Assembly (NCBI GenBank): GCA_028554755.1
Contig: JAPTOF010000006.1
Location: 242,501 to 306,500 of the forward strand
Length of the DNA: 64,000 nt
Direction: 5' to 3'
From: Cordia subcordata
Lineage: Eukaryota; Streptophyta; Magnoliopsida; Boraginales; Cordiaceae
The position numbers and the translations under genes are program-made. The notes beneath the pieces were generated by a model. The model was given only the letters and a program-made list of their open reading frames with translations. It was not told the DNA's origin and searched no databases. Positions 1 to 13,444 of the stretch are shown here, piece by piece (the first letter of the stretch is position 1; every line of letters starts with the position of its first letter).

Positions 1-110
1 ATGGTCAAGTGATCAGACATGTTGTAATTGTAGAAATATGCGATTTCATCTAATAAAAGTTGCTTATTGATAGTGGAGTATCATTTAATTTGTGTCAAAC
101 TACTGGGTAG
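1..110 (+). other. Intron end of the HIPP gene
   Basis: Stops occur in the frame that would continue the downstream exon, and the segment ends in a usable acceptor (TAG at 108-110). It is read as the 3' end of the intron before the last HIPP exon. The first exon, with the start codon and the first part of the metal-binding domain, lies outside the window. Confidence 0.5.
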
Positions 111-634
111 GAGTAAGAACAGCGGAGACAGATATAAGTAGTGGAAAAGTGAGAGTGACTGGCACCATGGACCCAAACAAGCTAGTGGAATATGTCTACA
201 GACGAACTAAGAAGCAAGCCAAAATTGTGCCACAGCCAGAGCCCGAGAAGCCCGCCGAAGAAGCAAAGCCCGAGGAGAAAAAAGAAGAAGTGAAGCCACC
301 TGCTGAAGATGATGCAAAGCCCGAACAGAAGAAGGAAGATGATCCAGTGAAGAAAGACAACGGCGGAGGCGAAAAGCCAGCTGCTGCAGAAGGAGAAAAG
401 AAGGAAGGTGGAAGTGATGGTAGCAATGAAGGGGGAGGCCCGACAGAAGGAGTCGAGATTGTCACTGATCATCATCACCAGGATCAAATGATGATGATGC
501 AGAGAATGATGTATCAGCAATATTATTATTATTATAATAATAATTACCAGCAGCCACTTTACGTCATAGATAGAATCCCACCACCTCAATTGTTTTCGGA
601 TGAGAATCCTAATGCCTACTGTTCCATTACTTAA
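111..634 (+). CDS. Heavy-metal-associated isoprenylated plant protein, last exon (5' partial)
   Basis: Last exon of a HIPP-type metallochaperone-like protein. What remains of the N-terminal HMA fold reads TAETDISSGKVRVTG followed by DPNKLVEYVYRRTKKQA, the typical second half of a plant HMA domain. The metal-binding CxxC loop would be in the missing upstream exon. A long Lys/Glu/Pro-rich linker follows, then a Gly-rich stretch and a His/Met/Tyr/Asn-rich segment (DHHHQDQMMMM, then YYYYYNNNY). The protein ends in CSIT, a CaaX box, so the cysteine is probably prenylated and the protein membrane-associated. HIPPs bind Cu, Zn or Cd and act in metal handling and stress responses; which metal applies here cannot be read from the sequence. 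The start at 111 assumes acceptor TAG at 108-110; an alternative acceptor lies a few bases downstream. Confidence 0.85.
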
Positions 635-1370
635 TTCAATGAATTACGCCCGCCACTGGTGTTTTGTTTTGTGATTTACACCAGTGAATCCAAATAAAAA
701 CTTTTAATCATTATTCTCGTATATATAGAATTAATTCTATGTTTATATTTATCAATTAGCACTATACTTGTTTTGCATGCATACTCCTATACTGCTTGTA
801 TTGTATTCCCAAACAGAATCTTTTTTTGTTTACCATTCTTTTTTATTTTGTACGAAACTACTAAGTACTAACCTCTTCCTTAAAATGACAGATATTACGA
901 TTGTATAAAGCTAATTACTGTGATGTTATTAACCTTAAACAATCATGAGTCTTCCGGAATGATATTACCTTACCTTGGAAGTTTAGTCCCTCCCAAAAAA
1001 AAAAAAAAAGAAAAAACACAAGATTACCTTAATTAGGAATTAGTGGTTAACTTAAATCATGTGTGTACATACGCAATTTATGTCACCATAGTATATATAT
1101 AATTTATAGAACAAATTATCACAGAACCATTAATTTGACCAGTGATGTATAATTACCTGACAGCTAGACCGAGACTTGGTAATGGTACCGTTATTAACAA
1201 AAGAAAAAAAAAATCCATTTCGGGGAATGTTTGGAATAGTCCTTCAAAATGGTCCACCACATTTTGCTTTATTAATTACCCATTTTTAAAAAAAGAATTT
1301 CACTTTATATAGTAAGTCTAGGCTTATAAAATTTCAGAAACCAAAGACAATGCGCGACAGATTTCATATG

Positions 1371-1503
1371 GACGTCACATGGCTTAATTAGCTACACGTT
1401 ATATGAGGGACCATCGATGAGTTTCCACGTGGTGGGACCAGAGCTGCATGTTAATGGGCCTTCAAATTCATTTTCTAAGGGGCGCCATTTTGCCTAACGT
1501 GGC
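1371..1503. promoter_or_regulatory. ACGT-core (G-box/ABRE-like) motif cluster
   Basis: Three bZIP-type sites lie within 133 bp: GACGTCAC at 1371-1378, CACGTG at 1426-1431 (in CCACGTGG) and ACGTGGC at 1497-1503. Together they resemble an ABA- or light-responsive promoter module. The only gene downstream on the + strand is the broken peroxidase at 2426, so the module may be a relic. Confidence 0.35.
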
Positions 1504-1594
1504 GTGGAGTTGGATTAATGAATAGTAGAATGCAGTGAACAATACGCGCTACTGGTCGCATGCTATTATTTGCACACAGTAAATATTTATTCAC

Positions 1595-1755
1595 CATCAC
1601 ACAACTATTTGTTCACCAATTATTTGTTTACTACCCCACAATTGTTTGTTCGTTATTGCATAACTATTTATTTATTGACTTTTATATATACCTCAAATAT
1701 TTATTTATTACGCAAATTATTTGTTCATTATCCCATAACTATTTGTTTGCTACTC
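1595..1755 (+). repeat. Degenerate short tandem repeat tract
   Basis: A motif close to CATAACTATTTGTTCA is repeated with variation about eight times (ACAACTATTTGTTCACC, ATTATTTGTTTACTA, CATAACTATTTATTTA and so on). It is AT-rich with no coding character. The ORFs across it are by-products of the repeat. Confidence 0.6.
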
Positions 1756-2170
1756 TAGCACACATAGACACAAAACACAAACACACCTGCACACACTCTT
1801 ATAGAAGACGCACACACATTCACACACAATGAGCAAGGCGACGACGACGTGAACACTTATTTAGTGGTGGTGCCACCATGAATCACGATCTAAAAAGCTA
1901 GAAATTGTTTGAGCATCTAAATATAGATTTAAGCAATTAAATTTTCAACTAAAGACACCATAAGAATCACGAAACTACAATAATAAATGGTGCCAAAGAT
2001 AGCTTGAAGCTCGCGGCATAGTGGCTTAGTGGTCATCTCAAATTAAGCTAAGCACTATATCAAATATAGATGAGACTTCTCTCTCCTATCTTACTTTTGA
2101 TTATGAATTTTCCGTTCCCCAACTTTTTACATATATAAGACCTTCCTTTCCTTAATCTACTCTTTACCTC

Positions 2171-2318
2171 TCAACTTCTTTGATTCACTTTCGATTCTTT
2201 TGACATATTTATCTTGACATTTAATTTGAAGTAATCTATACCTATCAACTTCTTTGATTCACTTTCGATTCTTTTGATATATTCATCTTGACATTTAATT
2301 TGAAGTAATCTATATGTA
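2171..2318 (+). repeat. 74-bp tandem direct duplication
   Basis: TCAACTTCTTTGATTCACTT recurs at 2171 and 2245, and similarity runs through TTTAATTTGAAGTAATCTAT at the end of each unit. Only a few bases differ, so the duplication is fairly young. It lies about 110-250 bp upstream of the peroxidase pseudogene start. A relative of the unit end recurs at about 4790-4870. Confidence 0.75.
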
Positions 2319-2425
2319 TAGTATATTGAAATCTACATCGAGATTTGATTCTTATTTATAGTTATCATAACCGTAGACCCCATCAAAGCTTGAACTTACT
2401 AATTAGCACATTAACTAACGAGAAA

Positions 2426-3863
2426 ATGAGTTCAAGAAAGATGGTTTCCATGTTCATATGTTTTGCGTTTGTTTTATGTCATTGGAGTCATGTTGACGCT
2501 CAGCTTCAAGTTGGTTTCGATGACACTTCTTGTAGTTTAGGCTTCCAGACGAGCTTATTGTGAAAGATTAGGTAAGAACTGCCTTCATCAATGATACAGG
2601 AGTGGCTACTGGGCTCATTAGGATGCATTTTCATGATTGTTTTTAAAGGGTAAGGCATTGTCAATGGAAACAAAATATATCTTATCAGTTTCCTGCATTC
2701 ATGGACTTTGAAATAATAGGCTTCTTGTTCATGGACTTTGAAGTTCAATCAGCTAAAACAACTCTTCAAGACAACAGTTGACAAGCATCTCAACACAATC
2801 GTTTTCATTTGTCATTGATAGTATGGTGGTTTCAACTTGAAGCAAACATAAGACTTATTATTAATGTTTTATATTGGGTACACAATCAACAGGGTTGCGA
2901 TGCATCACTGCTATTAGACTACACGCCTTCAAACCAAGCAGAAAAGGAATCACGAGCCAATAAGCCTAGCCTTTGAGGTTTTAAACTAATAGATAATACA
3001 AAGGCTAGACTTGAAGCTTTATGTCAAGGAGTTGTCTCTTGTACTGTCAGACTTGCCTTTGTAGCACGAGACAGAGTAGAGATCATAAGAAACACACAAT
3101 TTGCGTCCTTATATCACTTCCACCCCCATTCTTTGTTTTGTTCAAGTTCTTCAACTACGTGTACCACAACATTTCTTGCTTTCTACGTAGACCGGTGGGT
3201 TTGGATATGACAACCCTACCGAGAGAAGAGACAGCAAAGTTTCTTCAGCTAATGAGGCATTATCATCCAATCTACTTGGACCTTTTTCTGATGCCAACTT
3301 GCCCACTCGAATTTTTGCTAACAAGGGACTGACACAAGAAGAAAATGGTTACTCTCTCTAGTAACAGATTTAGCCTAGCTAGAAATCGAGGTCATTCCAA
3401 ATCCAACCTAGTGTAATAGCAAGAATTTTGTACATCAAGAAGTTTTCATATTAAAAACTTTTATGGATACAGGAGCACACACCATTGGCCGCTCAAATTG
3501 CACTTCTTTTAGTGACAAATTATACAACTATAGCTCAACTGGTAGACAAGATCCAAGTCTAGATCGAATTTACGCATAACACCTAAAGCAACAATGTCCA
3601 CAAACTAGCACAATGTGGTAGCCATGCACCCTTTCAACCCTGCCATCACCAACATTGGGTATTACATAGGTATGGTATTCAAGCAAACAGATCAAGGCTT
3701 CTTCCCAGACACAGCAATCAAAAACCTAGTTATTCAATACATTCAGAATCCTCTGCTCTGGAAAAACAAATTTGCTGCTACAATAGTGTAAATGGGTCAA
3801 ATTGATGCCTTAACTAGTAATAACGGACAGATTTGTGCAAACTACAGGGTTGTCAACAGCTGA
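2426..3863 (+). pseudogene. Class III peroxidase pseudogene
   Basis: Remains of a secretory class III (plant) peroxidase, a haem enzyme that uses H2O2 to oxidise phenolics in the cell wall. Peroxidase blocks appear in order on the + strand but in shifting frames. A signal-peptide start (MSSRKMVSMFICFAFVL) is followed by AQLQVGFDDTSC. Then come the distal-His motif GLIRMHFHDCF (about 2610-2645), GCDASLLLDYTPSNQAEKES (about 2893-2950), a region like GVVSC, then FANKGLTQEE (about 3310), the proximal-His motif [13 protein letters not shown] (about 3472-3512), [10 protein letters not shown], and LLWKNKFAA with MGQIDALT near the end. In-frame stops, frameshifts and intron remnants interrupt it; for example, the first exon stops after 45 codons at 2563. 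No intact enzyme can be made. Confidence 0.88.
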
Positions 3864-4599
3864 TAGATCCTATCGATCTAAAGTTGAATTAATTCAACCC
3901 GTTTAATCTTTTTTCCTGCTATTAATGGTGTAATGTGTGAGCAATGTGTTTTGAGTGTGACGCATGTGCAATGTGCTCAGTTTATATACAGTGTGTTTTT
4001 TTAGTGTAATATATATGTATATGTGCAATCTATGTAAGTGTGCTATGTGTATGCAATGTGTGTAATGTATGTGTGCTTAATTGGGTGAAGTGCGTGCACA
4101 GTGTGTGTAGCGTGTGTAATGCGAGAGCAGTGTACGTAATGTGTGTACATAGTTTGCATTGACCAAATGTTTGTGTTAAAAATAAAATGATAGAAAAGAA
4201 TTATTTTTTTATTATTGATAATGTGAGTATTTTTGTCTATCTAATATATTCTTATAGCATGGGAATGCAAAATACCGAACCCCTCAAATAGGAATGGAAG
4301 TGGGGAATTCCTACTAAAGTGATATTACCAAAAAGTAAAAATAAAAATAATCCTGCGGACTGAACATGTAAATATAAAATTCTTGACTTAACATTCTTGA
4401 AAATCTTACAAGATTCAACGAACCAAAAGCACTAATTCTTTGTATTGCATATGATGGTCAAGAGGATTGAAGTAGACCTAAATCCTATGTTCAATTAGAA
4501 TTATATTCGCAACCCCGACATACAAAAACTTTTTAGATAGTTACGCAAATAAAAATTATATGTTCATCTCTAACCACTATCTTATATTTTCACGCACCA
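3864..4599. other. Intergenic, degenerate GT-rich tract
   Basis: About 3930-4160 is a degenerate run of GTGTG/TAATGTGTG-type sequence, followed by ordinary AT-rich spacer. I see no gene. Confidence 0.5.
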
Positions 4600-5095
4600 A
4601 AGTCAAACATAAATAGACTCAAATCTAATCCAGTTATCATTTCTTTTTAGTATCTTCCCACATAACTGTCTCATTTCGAGCATACCGTCAATTGAGTACG
4701 ACCTTTGCTACAACATTATTATTGCCTTCTCAGAGGCCACTAATTCATAATTCATTAGAATATCTAAAACCGACAAGCTAGGGAGAATACTTGAAGTAAT
4801 CTATTCGTATAGTAGATGCAAATATGTATTGAGATTTGACTTTTATTTATGGTTACCATAATCAAATCGAGTTGTCATTTTTTTTTTTTAATTTCTTCTC
4901 AGATAACTTGTTTATTTCTAGCATACCTTCAATTAGGTACCACATTTGCTACAACATTATTATTGCTTTCTCAGTGGCCACCCCCTTCCAAGTATGGTAT
5001 TCAAGCAAACAGGTTTGTTCACTTCAGATCAATCTAAAGCTGAATTATTCAGCCACTTTAATCTCTTTTTCTGCTATTAATGGTCCATAATTCTT
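4600..5095 (+). pseudogene. Second, rearranged peroxidase remnant
   Basis: Two diverged direct repeats (about 4630-4735 and 4862-4982) share CTACAACATTATTATTGC followed by a TTCTCAG acceptor-like end. Between them, 4790-4870 resembles the upstream flank of the first pseudogene (2300-2385). About 4990-5012 (GTATGGTATTCAAGCAAACA) matches 3670-3692 inside it, and 5025-5085 matches its 3' flank (about 3875-3925). It is best read as a second copy that lost its body and was partly duplicated. No coding potential remains. Confidence 0.5.
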
Positions 5096-5455
5096 ATCAA
5101 GCTGAATTCTATAATTCATCGTCTACTTTGCCTGTGTCATTGTGCTTTATTTTCTTTCTTAATGGTTGCACGTAGATCAAACATTCATAAACCAAGGAGC
5201 AAAACCAATGTCTATAATCAGGACCAAAATCAGAAAAATTGCCTGGAAATATAGTCACTTCAATGAAGTGGACCAATTGCTAAATTGAGCTCAACATTGA
5301 CAATTTTGGACTAACGAGAGTCCACGAAAAAGGAAGGGGATAGAATTACAAACTAATAAATTGTCCACCACTGACAAAGAAATATAGAATAAAAAGGTAG
5401 CATCATTTGCAAAATCATCATCAGATTGAAGTCCTTCAGATGTCTATAATCCCAT

Positions 5456-7905
<2,450 letters not shown>

Positions 7906-8020
7906 GGCTGGTTTGTAGGGGTTCTTTTTATCACACACGCAGAGGATAAAATGTATATGTCTTGGCTGGAAATGAACTTAACCAGAATGGTTTAGTTTAT
8001 ATGCTAAAGTTGCTCTCGTT

Positions 8021-8060
8021 TGGGCCACTTCAGCCCAAACTTAGTTAAGGAGTCGGCCCA
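8021..8060 (-). promoter_or_regulatory. Triple site II (TGGGCC/T) motif upstream of NACA
   Basis: TGGGCC at 8021-8026, AGCCCA (TGGGCT on the other strand) at 8032-8037 and GGCCCA at 8055-8060 lie 116-155 bp upstream of the NACA start codon. Site II elements are bound by TCP factors and are typical of growth-linked translation genes in plants. The regulation itself is inferred. Confidence 0.55.
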
Positions 8061-8354
8061 CATGCTTGTCTTATCCATCTCTCCAATTCCAATCTTTCAC
8101 CCTTTCCCTTCAATTGTCACTTTCAATCGAGTACACTCAAAACTCGTTTACATTACATTAACTTTTCCAATGAATATATAAGAAATAAGAATTTTGAGTA
8201 TGCATAAATTAAAACAGAAAATGTTATGGGGTGCATATTAAAGTAGAACTCCACTTTATCGAATAAGGTTTCTCTATTGGTTTAAGCTGCTTTAAAAAAA
8301 AAAATCCAAAATTGAGTTGTTTAATATTCCACTATTTCCATCAACAAACTTATG

Positions 8355-8920
8355 GCATTTTGACAATAGATGTTTTGCTCATAAATTCCCTGTGTTTAAC
8401 CCTAATTACACTACTAGTCTCTAAGTTCACGAAACTACAATTGAAACCTCTTATGTTTTTTCAAAAGTTGCACACTTGCCCCTTCGTCAATTTTTTCGTT
8501 AATTCATTAACAGATTTTTTGAAATGTCCCTTTTGCCCTTATCTTATTAAATAAAATTTCTATTTGGCCCTTGTTTAAAAATAATTTTAATTTTAATTTT
8601 TTAAATTAAATTAAATTAATTTTTTTAATTTTAATTTTTTTGAAATATGATGAAAATAAAAAAGAAAAGAAAAGAAAAAAACACAGGGGGTCTATGTGAA
8701 AACACAAGAAGTGTGTATGTAATTAAGGGCAGAAAACGAAGCCCAATCGCATTTTTGGCCCGTGTTAAACACTTACTGTAAAAAATGGACCGAAATAGTG
8801 ACGGAGAGATCAAACGTGCAACTTTCGGAACAACATAAGGAATCTCAATTGTAGTTTTGTAAATTTAAAAGTTAACGGTATTAATACCTAAATACAAGAG
8901 GTCTATAAGTCAAAAACCCT
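8355..8920. mobile_element. Fold-back element
   Basis: The two ends are inverted copies. The left arm has ACGAAACTACAATTGAAACC and AAAAGTTGCACACTTG (about 8430-8478). The reverse complement of the right arm has ACAAAACTACAATTGAGATT and GAAAGTTGCACGTTTG (about 8812-8860). Arms are about 150 bp and diverged; the centre is AT-rich. No protein is encoded, so it is a non-autonomous MITE-like element of unknown superfamily. Confidence 0.6.
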
Positions 8921-9095
8921 TTTAATAATAAGCGATGTTTCACAATTATTGTTTCCGTGTTTCCCGAATTCTGGGCTAGCCAAAAAGAAAGTGGCAGGCC
9001 TGGCCGGCAGTGAGTGCAAAGGACCTTGGTCCAACCCGCGCATAAGTGCTCAATTTCATAGAGACAAAAATTGAAAACGACCAATACCCCAATAA

Positions 9096-9103
9096 TCAAG
9101 TGC
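9096..9103 (+). repeat. Target-site duplication, left (TCAAGTGC)
   Basis: The 8-bp word TCAAGTGC abuts the left end of the 9104-13436 element and recurs exactly at 13437-13444. Mutator-like elements usually make 9-bp duplications; here 8 bases are identical. Confidence 0.6.
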
Positions 9104-11459
9104 TCCATTTTTTTTTTATAAATACACCACTTTTCAACATTTCTATTAGAAATACCCTAGTTTTAAAGTATTTAAAAAAATGTCATTTTCAGCATTTGAA
9201 TAGCTGAAGTTGGCATTTCAAATCACGAATAACCTTCATTTAATGCTACTGTAACGATCAACACAATTTCATTGTTTTAAACGACTTTCGATTTTTGAAA
9301 AGCCAAAATTTGCATGGATTTCAAATTTAAATATTGGCCTACGGTAAAGGTCTTGTAAGACGGGTTCAGCTTTTGAAATGCCGAATGCTTTTTTAGCCCT
9401 TAAAGGCCAATCGGCCTTCTCTTCTTCTCCCTGACCAGCGACCCACCATTTTTTCCTCCACTTTTCTCCCCAAAAAAGCCCTATCAAACACTTCCATTTT
9501 CACTAAAATACTTGTATAAAAAAATTCACTTTTTTTAACACTATTCATTCATAGATAAAAAAGTGACAATGTTGTAATAAATTTTAAATAAATTTTAAAA
9601 AAATACATGATTGTGAATGAAAATTTGTATAATATTTATAATGGAAAGTTTGTAATTTTATATTTATCATGACATAATTATGATTTTATATTTACTCTTC
9701 TATTTTTTCCTTCCCTAGCAAAATGTTTTCATCTTTCTTTCTTACTTTTTTCCCCTTGACCATGTATTCCAACTTTTATCTAGGGCAAATATTGATTTAA
9801 ATTTTTAATATTTTGAGTTTTAAGATAAAATAGGTATTAAAAGTCATAAAACTCAAATTGGGTTAAAAGAATTACTTTGAGTTTCTGAGTTCAAATTTTA
9901 AAATTTTTATTATTAAAATCAAAGAAACTTTTCGATTAGATAATCTTATATCTAATTTATGTTCTTTTTCTTTTTCCCTTTCTTTCTCAATTAAAATTTC
10001 ATTCTACTAATCACACCTTTTCAATTTTGGATTTTTTTTTTTTTCCAATTCAAGTCAAAAAAACTATAACAAAAAAAAACCCATTATTCAGGGTTACACA
10101 TGGGAATTTGGTTGAATTTTTTAAGTTTAAATATTGATATTTAGAGCTAAAAAACCATTAAGTTAAACATTTAAAATCGCAAAACTTGATTTTTTTGTTA
10201 GACATTTGGGTTTTAGGTTTAGTAATTTAGACTAAATTTAAAAAAGACATAGATTTGTTCAATCATATTATGCCAATTTAAACTAAATTTAAAATAGATT
10301 TTGGCTTTCACATAAGAGTGGAAATTGATCTGTGTTGTTGAATTTCTTGGTTCAGAATTTTGAACTTCAAAAACAAAATTAAATTATCCAATTAGGTAAT
10401 AAAAATTATAAAAATCAATCATAATTTAAATGCCCAAGTTTTTGGTCTTCAAGTTTCTCATTGTCTTTTTTCTTATGTTTTTTTATTTTTTGTTAAACCT
10501 CATTATGCTAATTGGGATTAAATATAAAAAGATATGAAAAATTGAAAAAAATTAAATATAAAAAGTTTAAGTTTATTTAAATTACAATATCTAAGTCAAA
10601 ATAATTTTAAAATCATCTCAAATTATATTAAATTACTTATGAGAATAAAAATTAAAAAATCAACTTTTAATTTCAATTCTATATAAATTTTACATATGAA
10701 AATCTAATTCGATTTGATTAAGTAAAATTCAAAAAAAAAAAAAAGAAAATCATATATACCTACCTGCATATTTACCTAATTCCTTTTAATTATATTCTAC
10801 AATTTTTTCCCACTTTGTAATCAATATTATCTCAAATTTGTCAAAATAACAAAGGCATAAAATTAACATATTTATCTGTTTTAATTTTTACAAAGAGTTG
10901 TGTAAATATAAGTACAACTTGTTTGACTCTTTGCAAAATAACTGAATTTTCTTAATAACTATTTATTATATAATTTATATTTTGTATTACAATAATATTG
11001 GGTAATGTAGCAGTGCCTTGCATGGTGTTAATTTAATAGTTCATCAAAAAAAAAAAAACCTCCAAGCCTAAGAAATTGCCTAATCTTGTAAGTTTTCAAA
11101 CTTTTTAGAGATACATCTATTAGATTTTCATGTGCATGTGTATATGTTGTGTATGTATATGCTATATATGTGTATGTGGTTGTTGATGTAGATGTTATAT
11201 ATGTTGTATATGATATGTATATGTATATGTATAGTGTAGTTATATTATATAGTACATGTATATGCATATGTATATGTATATGATTTAGTTTTCTTGAGTT
11301 ACATGAATTTAGGAATTTAAGAATTTTACGAGTTTTTGGAATTAGAAATTTAAGATTTGTTAGGAAACATATGTAGAATGATTTTTAGAATTTTTGGAAT
11401 GAAAATGAAATGTAGTAATTTATTAAATTTAGAAGAATTTATAGGAAGTTTTGAGTTTA

Positions 11460-11925
11460 ATAATAATAATTATTATTGTTATTATTAGTATCATTATTAT
11501 TATTGTTATTATTTTTATTATTAATATTATTGGAATTTATGATATTTTCTAGGATTTAGGAATTTATTAGAATTTAGGAAATTATCCATATTTAATAATT
11601 ATTATTATCATGATTTGATCATGATTATTATTGTGATTGTTAATTTTATTATTACTACAACAACAACAACTACTACTACTACTGTTGTAGTTGTTGTTGT
11701 TATTTTTATTATTAATATTGGAATTTATGATTTTTTTGGAATTTATGAATTTATACCACTAGCATAATTATTATTTTTGTGATCATCATCATCATTATTA
11801 TTATTAGAATTTATGAATTTACTATAATTTATGAATTTATTCCACTTTAACAAATATTATTAACGTGATCATTGTTGTCATTGTTGTTGTTATTATTATT
11901 ATTATTATTTAGTTAAATCACTATT
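11460..11925. repeat. (ATT/RTT)n low-complexity tract
   Basis: Interrupted trinucleotide runs such as TTATTATTATT, ACAACAACAACTACTACTAC and GTTGTTGTTGTTATT, with short GAATTTATGAATTTA units between them. It is simple sequence inside the transposon and does not code. Confidence 0.7.
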
Positions 11926-11941
11926 ACATTTAGTATAATTG

Positions 11942-12440
11942 CAGGATACATTATGGTTCACAGACCCATACGAGAGGATACATTCCTTCTCGTGCATTAT
12001 GTGTAGCATTGGACTCGTCTGATAATAGGTGCCACCTGGCAAAAAGAGGTGCAAGTCCCCTGATGCGATTGGCATCTCTGTGACGAGCCTGAGCATCATC
12101 GTGTTCAAGCGGCATTGGTGCACATGGGATTTTATGGATATTACGCGATAGGCGGGCATGAGTTTAATTTTCCTTTGTTGACATCCCTTGTTGAGAGGTA
12201 GAGGGCAAAGACCCACAAATTTCACCTCATCTGTGGAGAGGCTACCATTAAACTACATGATATGGTGGTATTGTGGGGTTTACCCGTACAGGGTCATGCT
12301 ATGCCAAACTTTGGGAAACAGCGGATCCCGGTTGTTGATTGGCAAGAGCTCTTCCAGGAGGTATGTGGCATTGCAATGCCCGAAAAGGCCATTCATTCAA
12401 AATCGGCTATGCCATGCCTCTCCATAAGATATGTCCACCT
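11942..12440 (+). pseudogene. Plant mobile domain (MAIN-like) pseudogene
   Basis: From 12107 the + strand reads ALVHMGFYGYYAIGG, then FNFPLLTSLVER, a stop where family members have Trp, then RAKTHKFHLICGEATIKL, HDMVVLWGLPVQGHAMPNFG and VDWQELFQEVCGIAMPEKAI. This is the signature of the plant mobile domain (PMD) found in MAIN/MAIL proteins and in Mutator-like and Ty3 elements. About 150 codons are recognisable. An in-frame stop and loss of similarity after about 12440 make it non-functional. Lying inside the inverted-repeat element, it is cargo or a degenerate element gene. Confidence 0.7.
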
Positions 12441-13387
12441 GAAGTTTTTCCTTAATGTGAGTTCGAATAAGACCTACCTCAAAATCAAAGTTATGTTTTA
12501 CAAAATACCTTACCAAAAATCTATCCCAGTCAGCGATAACATCTTTATGCCAGACCGTTTGCTATAACCCAAACAATTATGCACACCGCAGTACTTTCTT
12601 ATCTCGAACTGACGATGTGTGGATTTTTTAATTGGACATAAGTACCATCTGCACGTATTATTGAGGATGTTACTCTTGCAAGAAACAAGGTACAGACTTG
12701 GTTCGGACTTATCGACCTTATATTCACGCTGTACACTTATTGCATACATCTATACGACCCTTTAGTTGTCCTTTTTGGACGAAAAAGCCATGCCATACTA
12801 TCCATTTTTTATTCTTGTGTAACAGTGTGGAACTCTACAGGTTCAAGCCCCTTGACCACAATTTAGGCATTTCATTTTTTAAAAACCCGTAACTCGTAAC
12901 TGGCACCTTGTAATGTCTGCTGACGAAAGCTTCAATTGTCTAGAGTCAACGCAAGGTTGACTTCATTTTTTCAAAAGTCGTATCCTCAAAACTTTGTTTT
13001 TTTCAAAAATCATTATTCTTTTGATCTAACGAATTTGGCTACCACCGAGTCAGAAATATATTCGCTGATAAGACGTGTGAGACGTCAACAAAATTCGTTC
13101 TTTGAAATGCAGAAAATTTGCCATGCTGTCAGGGAAATAAATTTGCTAGCAGATTTCGGTGTTTCAAACATCGGAAGTTGACTTCAGCTATTGAAATGCT
13201 GATTTCGTTTCTTCAAATGCTAAATTGTGGGGATCTTCTTGACAGTGTGTCTTACAAGCAGTTTTCCATTTTTTAAAAGTCGCATTTTTTTCAGAAGTCG
13301 AATTCGACTATTCAAAAGCCGAAAAGGGTAGATTTAAAAACACTTTTTAAACTAGGATATTTCTGAAAGGAATATAAAAAACTAGTG

Positions 13388-13391
<4 letters not shown>

Positions 13392-13429
<38 letters not shown>
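13392..13429. repeat. (TA)n microsatellite
   Basis: Uninterrupted TA dinucleotides at the right end of the Mutator-like element. It probably arose by slippage inside the terminal repeat. Confidence 0.9.
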
Positions 13430-13432
<3 letters not shown>

Positions 13433-13436
13433 ATCC

Positions 13437-13444
13437 TCAAGTGC
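13437..13444 (+). repeat. Target-site duplication, right (TCAAGTGC)
   Basis: Exact copy of the word at 9096-9103, directly outside the right inverted end. Confidence 0.6.

Larger units (their letters stand above)
635..2425. other. Intergenic region, HIPP to peroxidase pseudogene
   Basis: AT-rich spacer with no supportable gene. It holds a cluster of ACGT-core motifs (1371-1503), a degenerate repeat tract (1595-1755) and a 74-bp tandem duplication (2171-2318), which are listed separately. AATAAA-like sequence at about 694 could serve the HIPP transcript. Confidence 0.6.
9104..13436. mobile_element. Mutator-like transposon with long inverted ends and a captured plant mobile domain
   Basis: The termini are inverted copies. 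The left end reads TATAAATACACCACTTTTC (about 9116), then GAAATACCCTAGTTTTAAAG and CATTTGAATAGCTGAAGT (to about 9213). The reverse complement of the right end reads TATAAATACACTAGTTTTTT, then GAAATATCCTAGTTTAAAAAG and CTTTTGAATAGTCGAA (about 13290-13395). The outermost right end has been expanded by a (TA)n run at 13392-13429. Matching TCAAGTGC words flank both ends. The interior is very AT-rich except for a plant-mobile-domain pseudogene at about 11942-12440. There is no recognisable transposase, so it is non-autonomous or decayed. Assignment to the MULE superfamily rests on long TIRs, duplication size and the PMD cargo, a known association. Confidence 0.65.

Noticed and set aside
182..589. 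Minus-strand ORFs opposite the HIPP exon
   Set aside because: Shadow frames created by GAA/AAG-rich codons and TAT repeats of the real exon.
11460..11925. Regular trinucleotide repeats considered as a CRISPR-like or satellite array
   Set aside because: They are simple interrupted ATT/GTT runs without spacers or fixed unit length.
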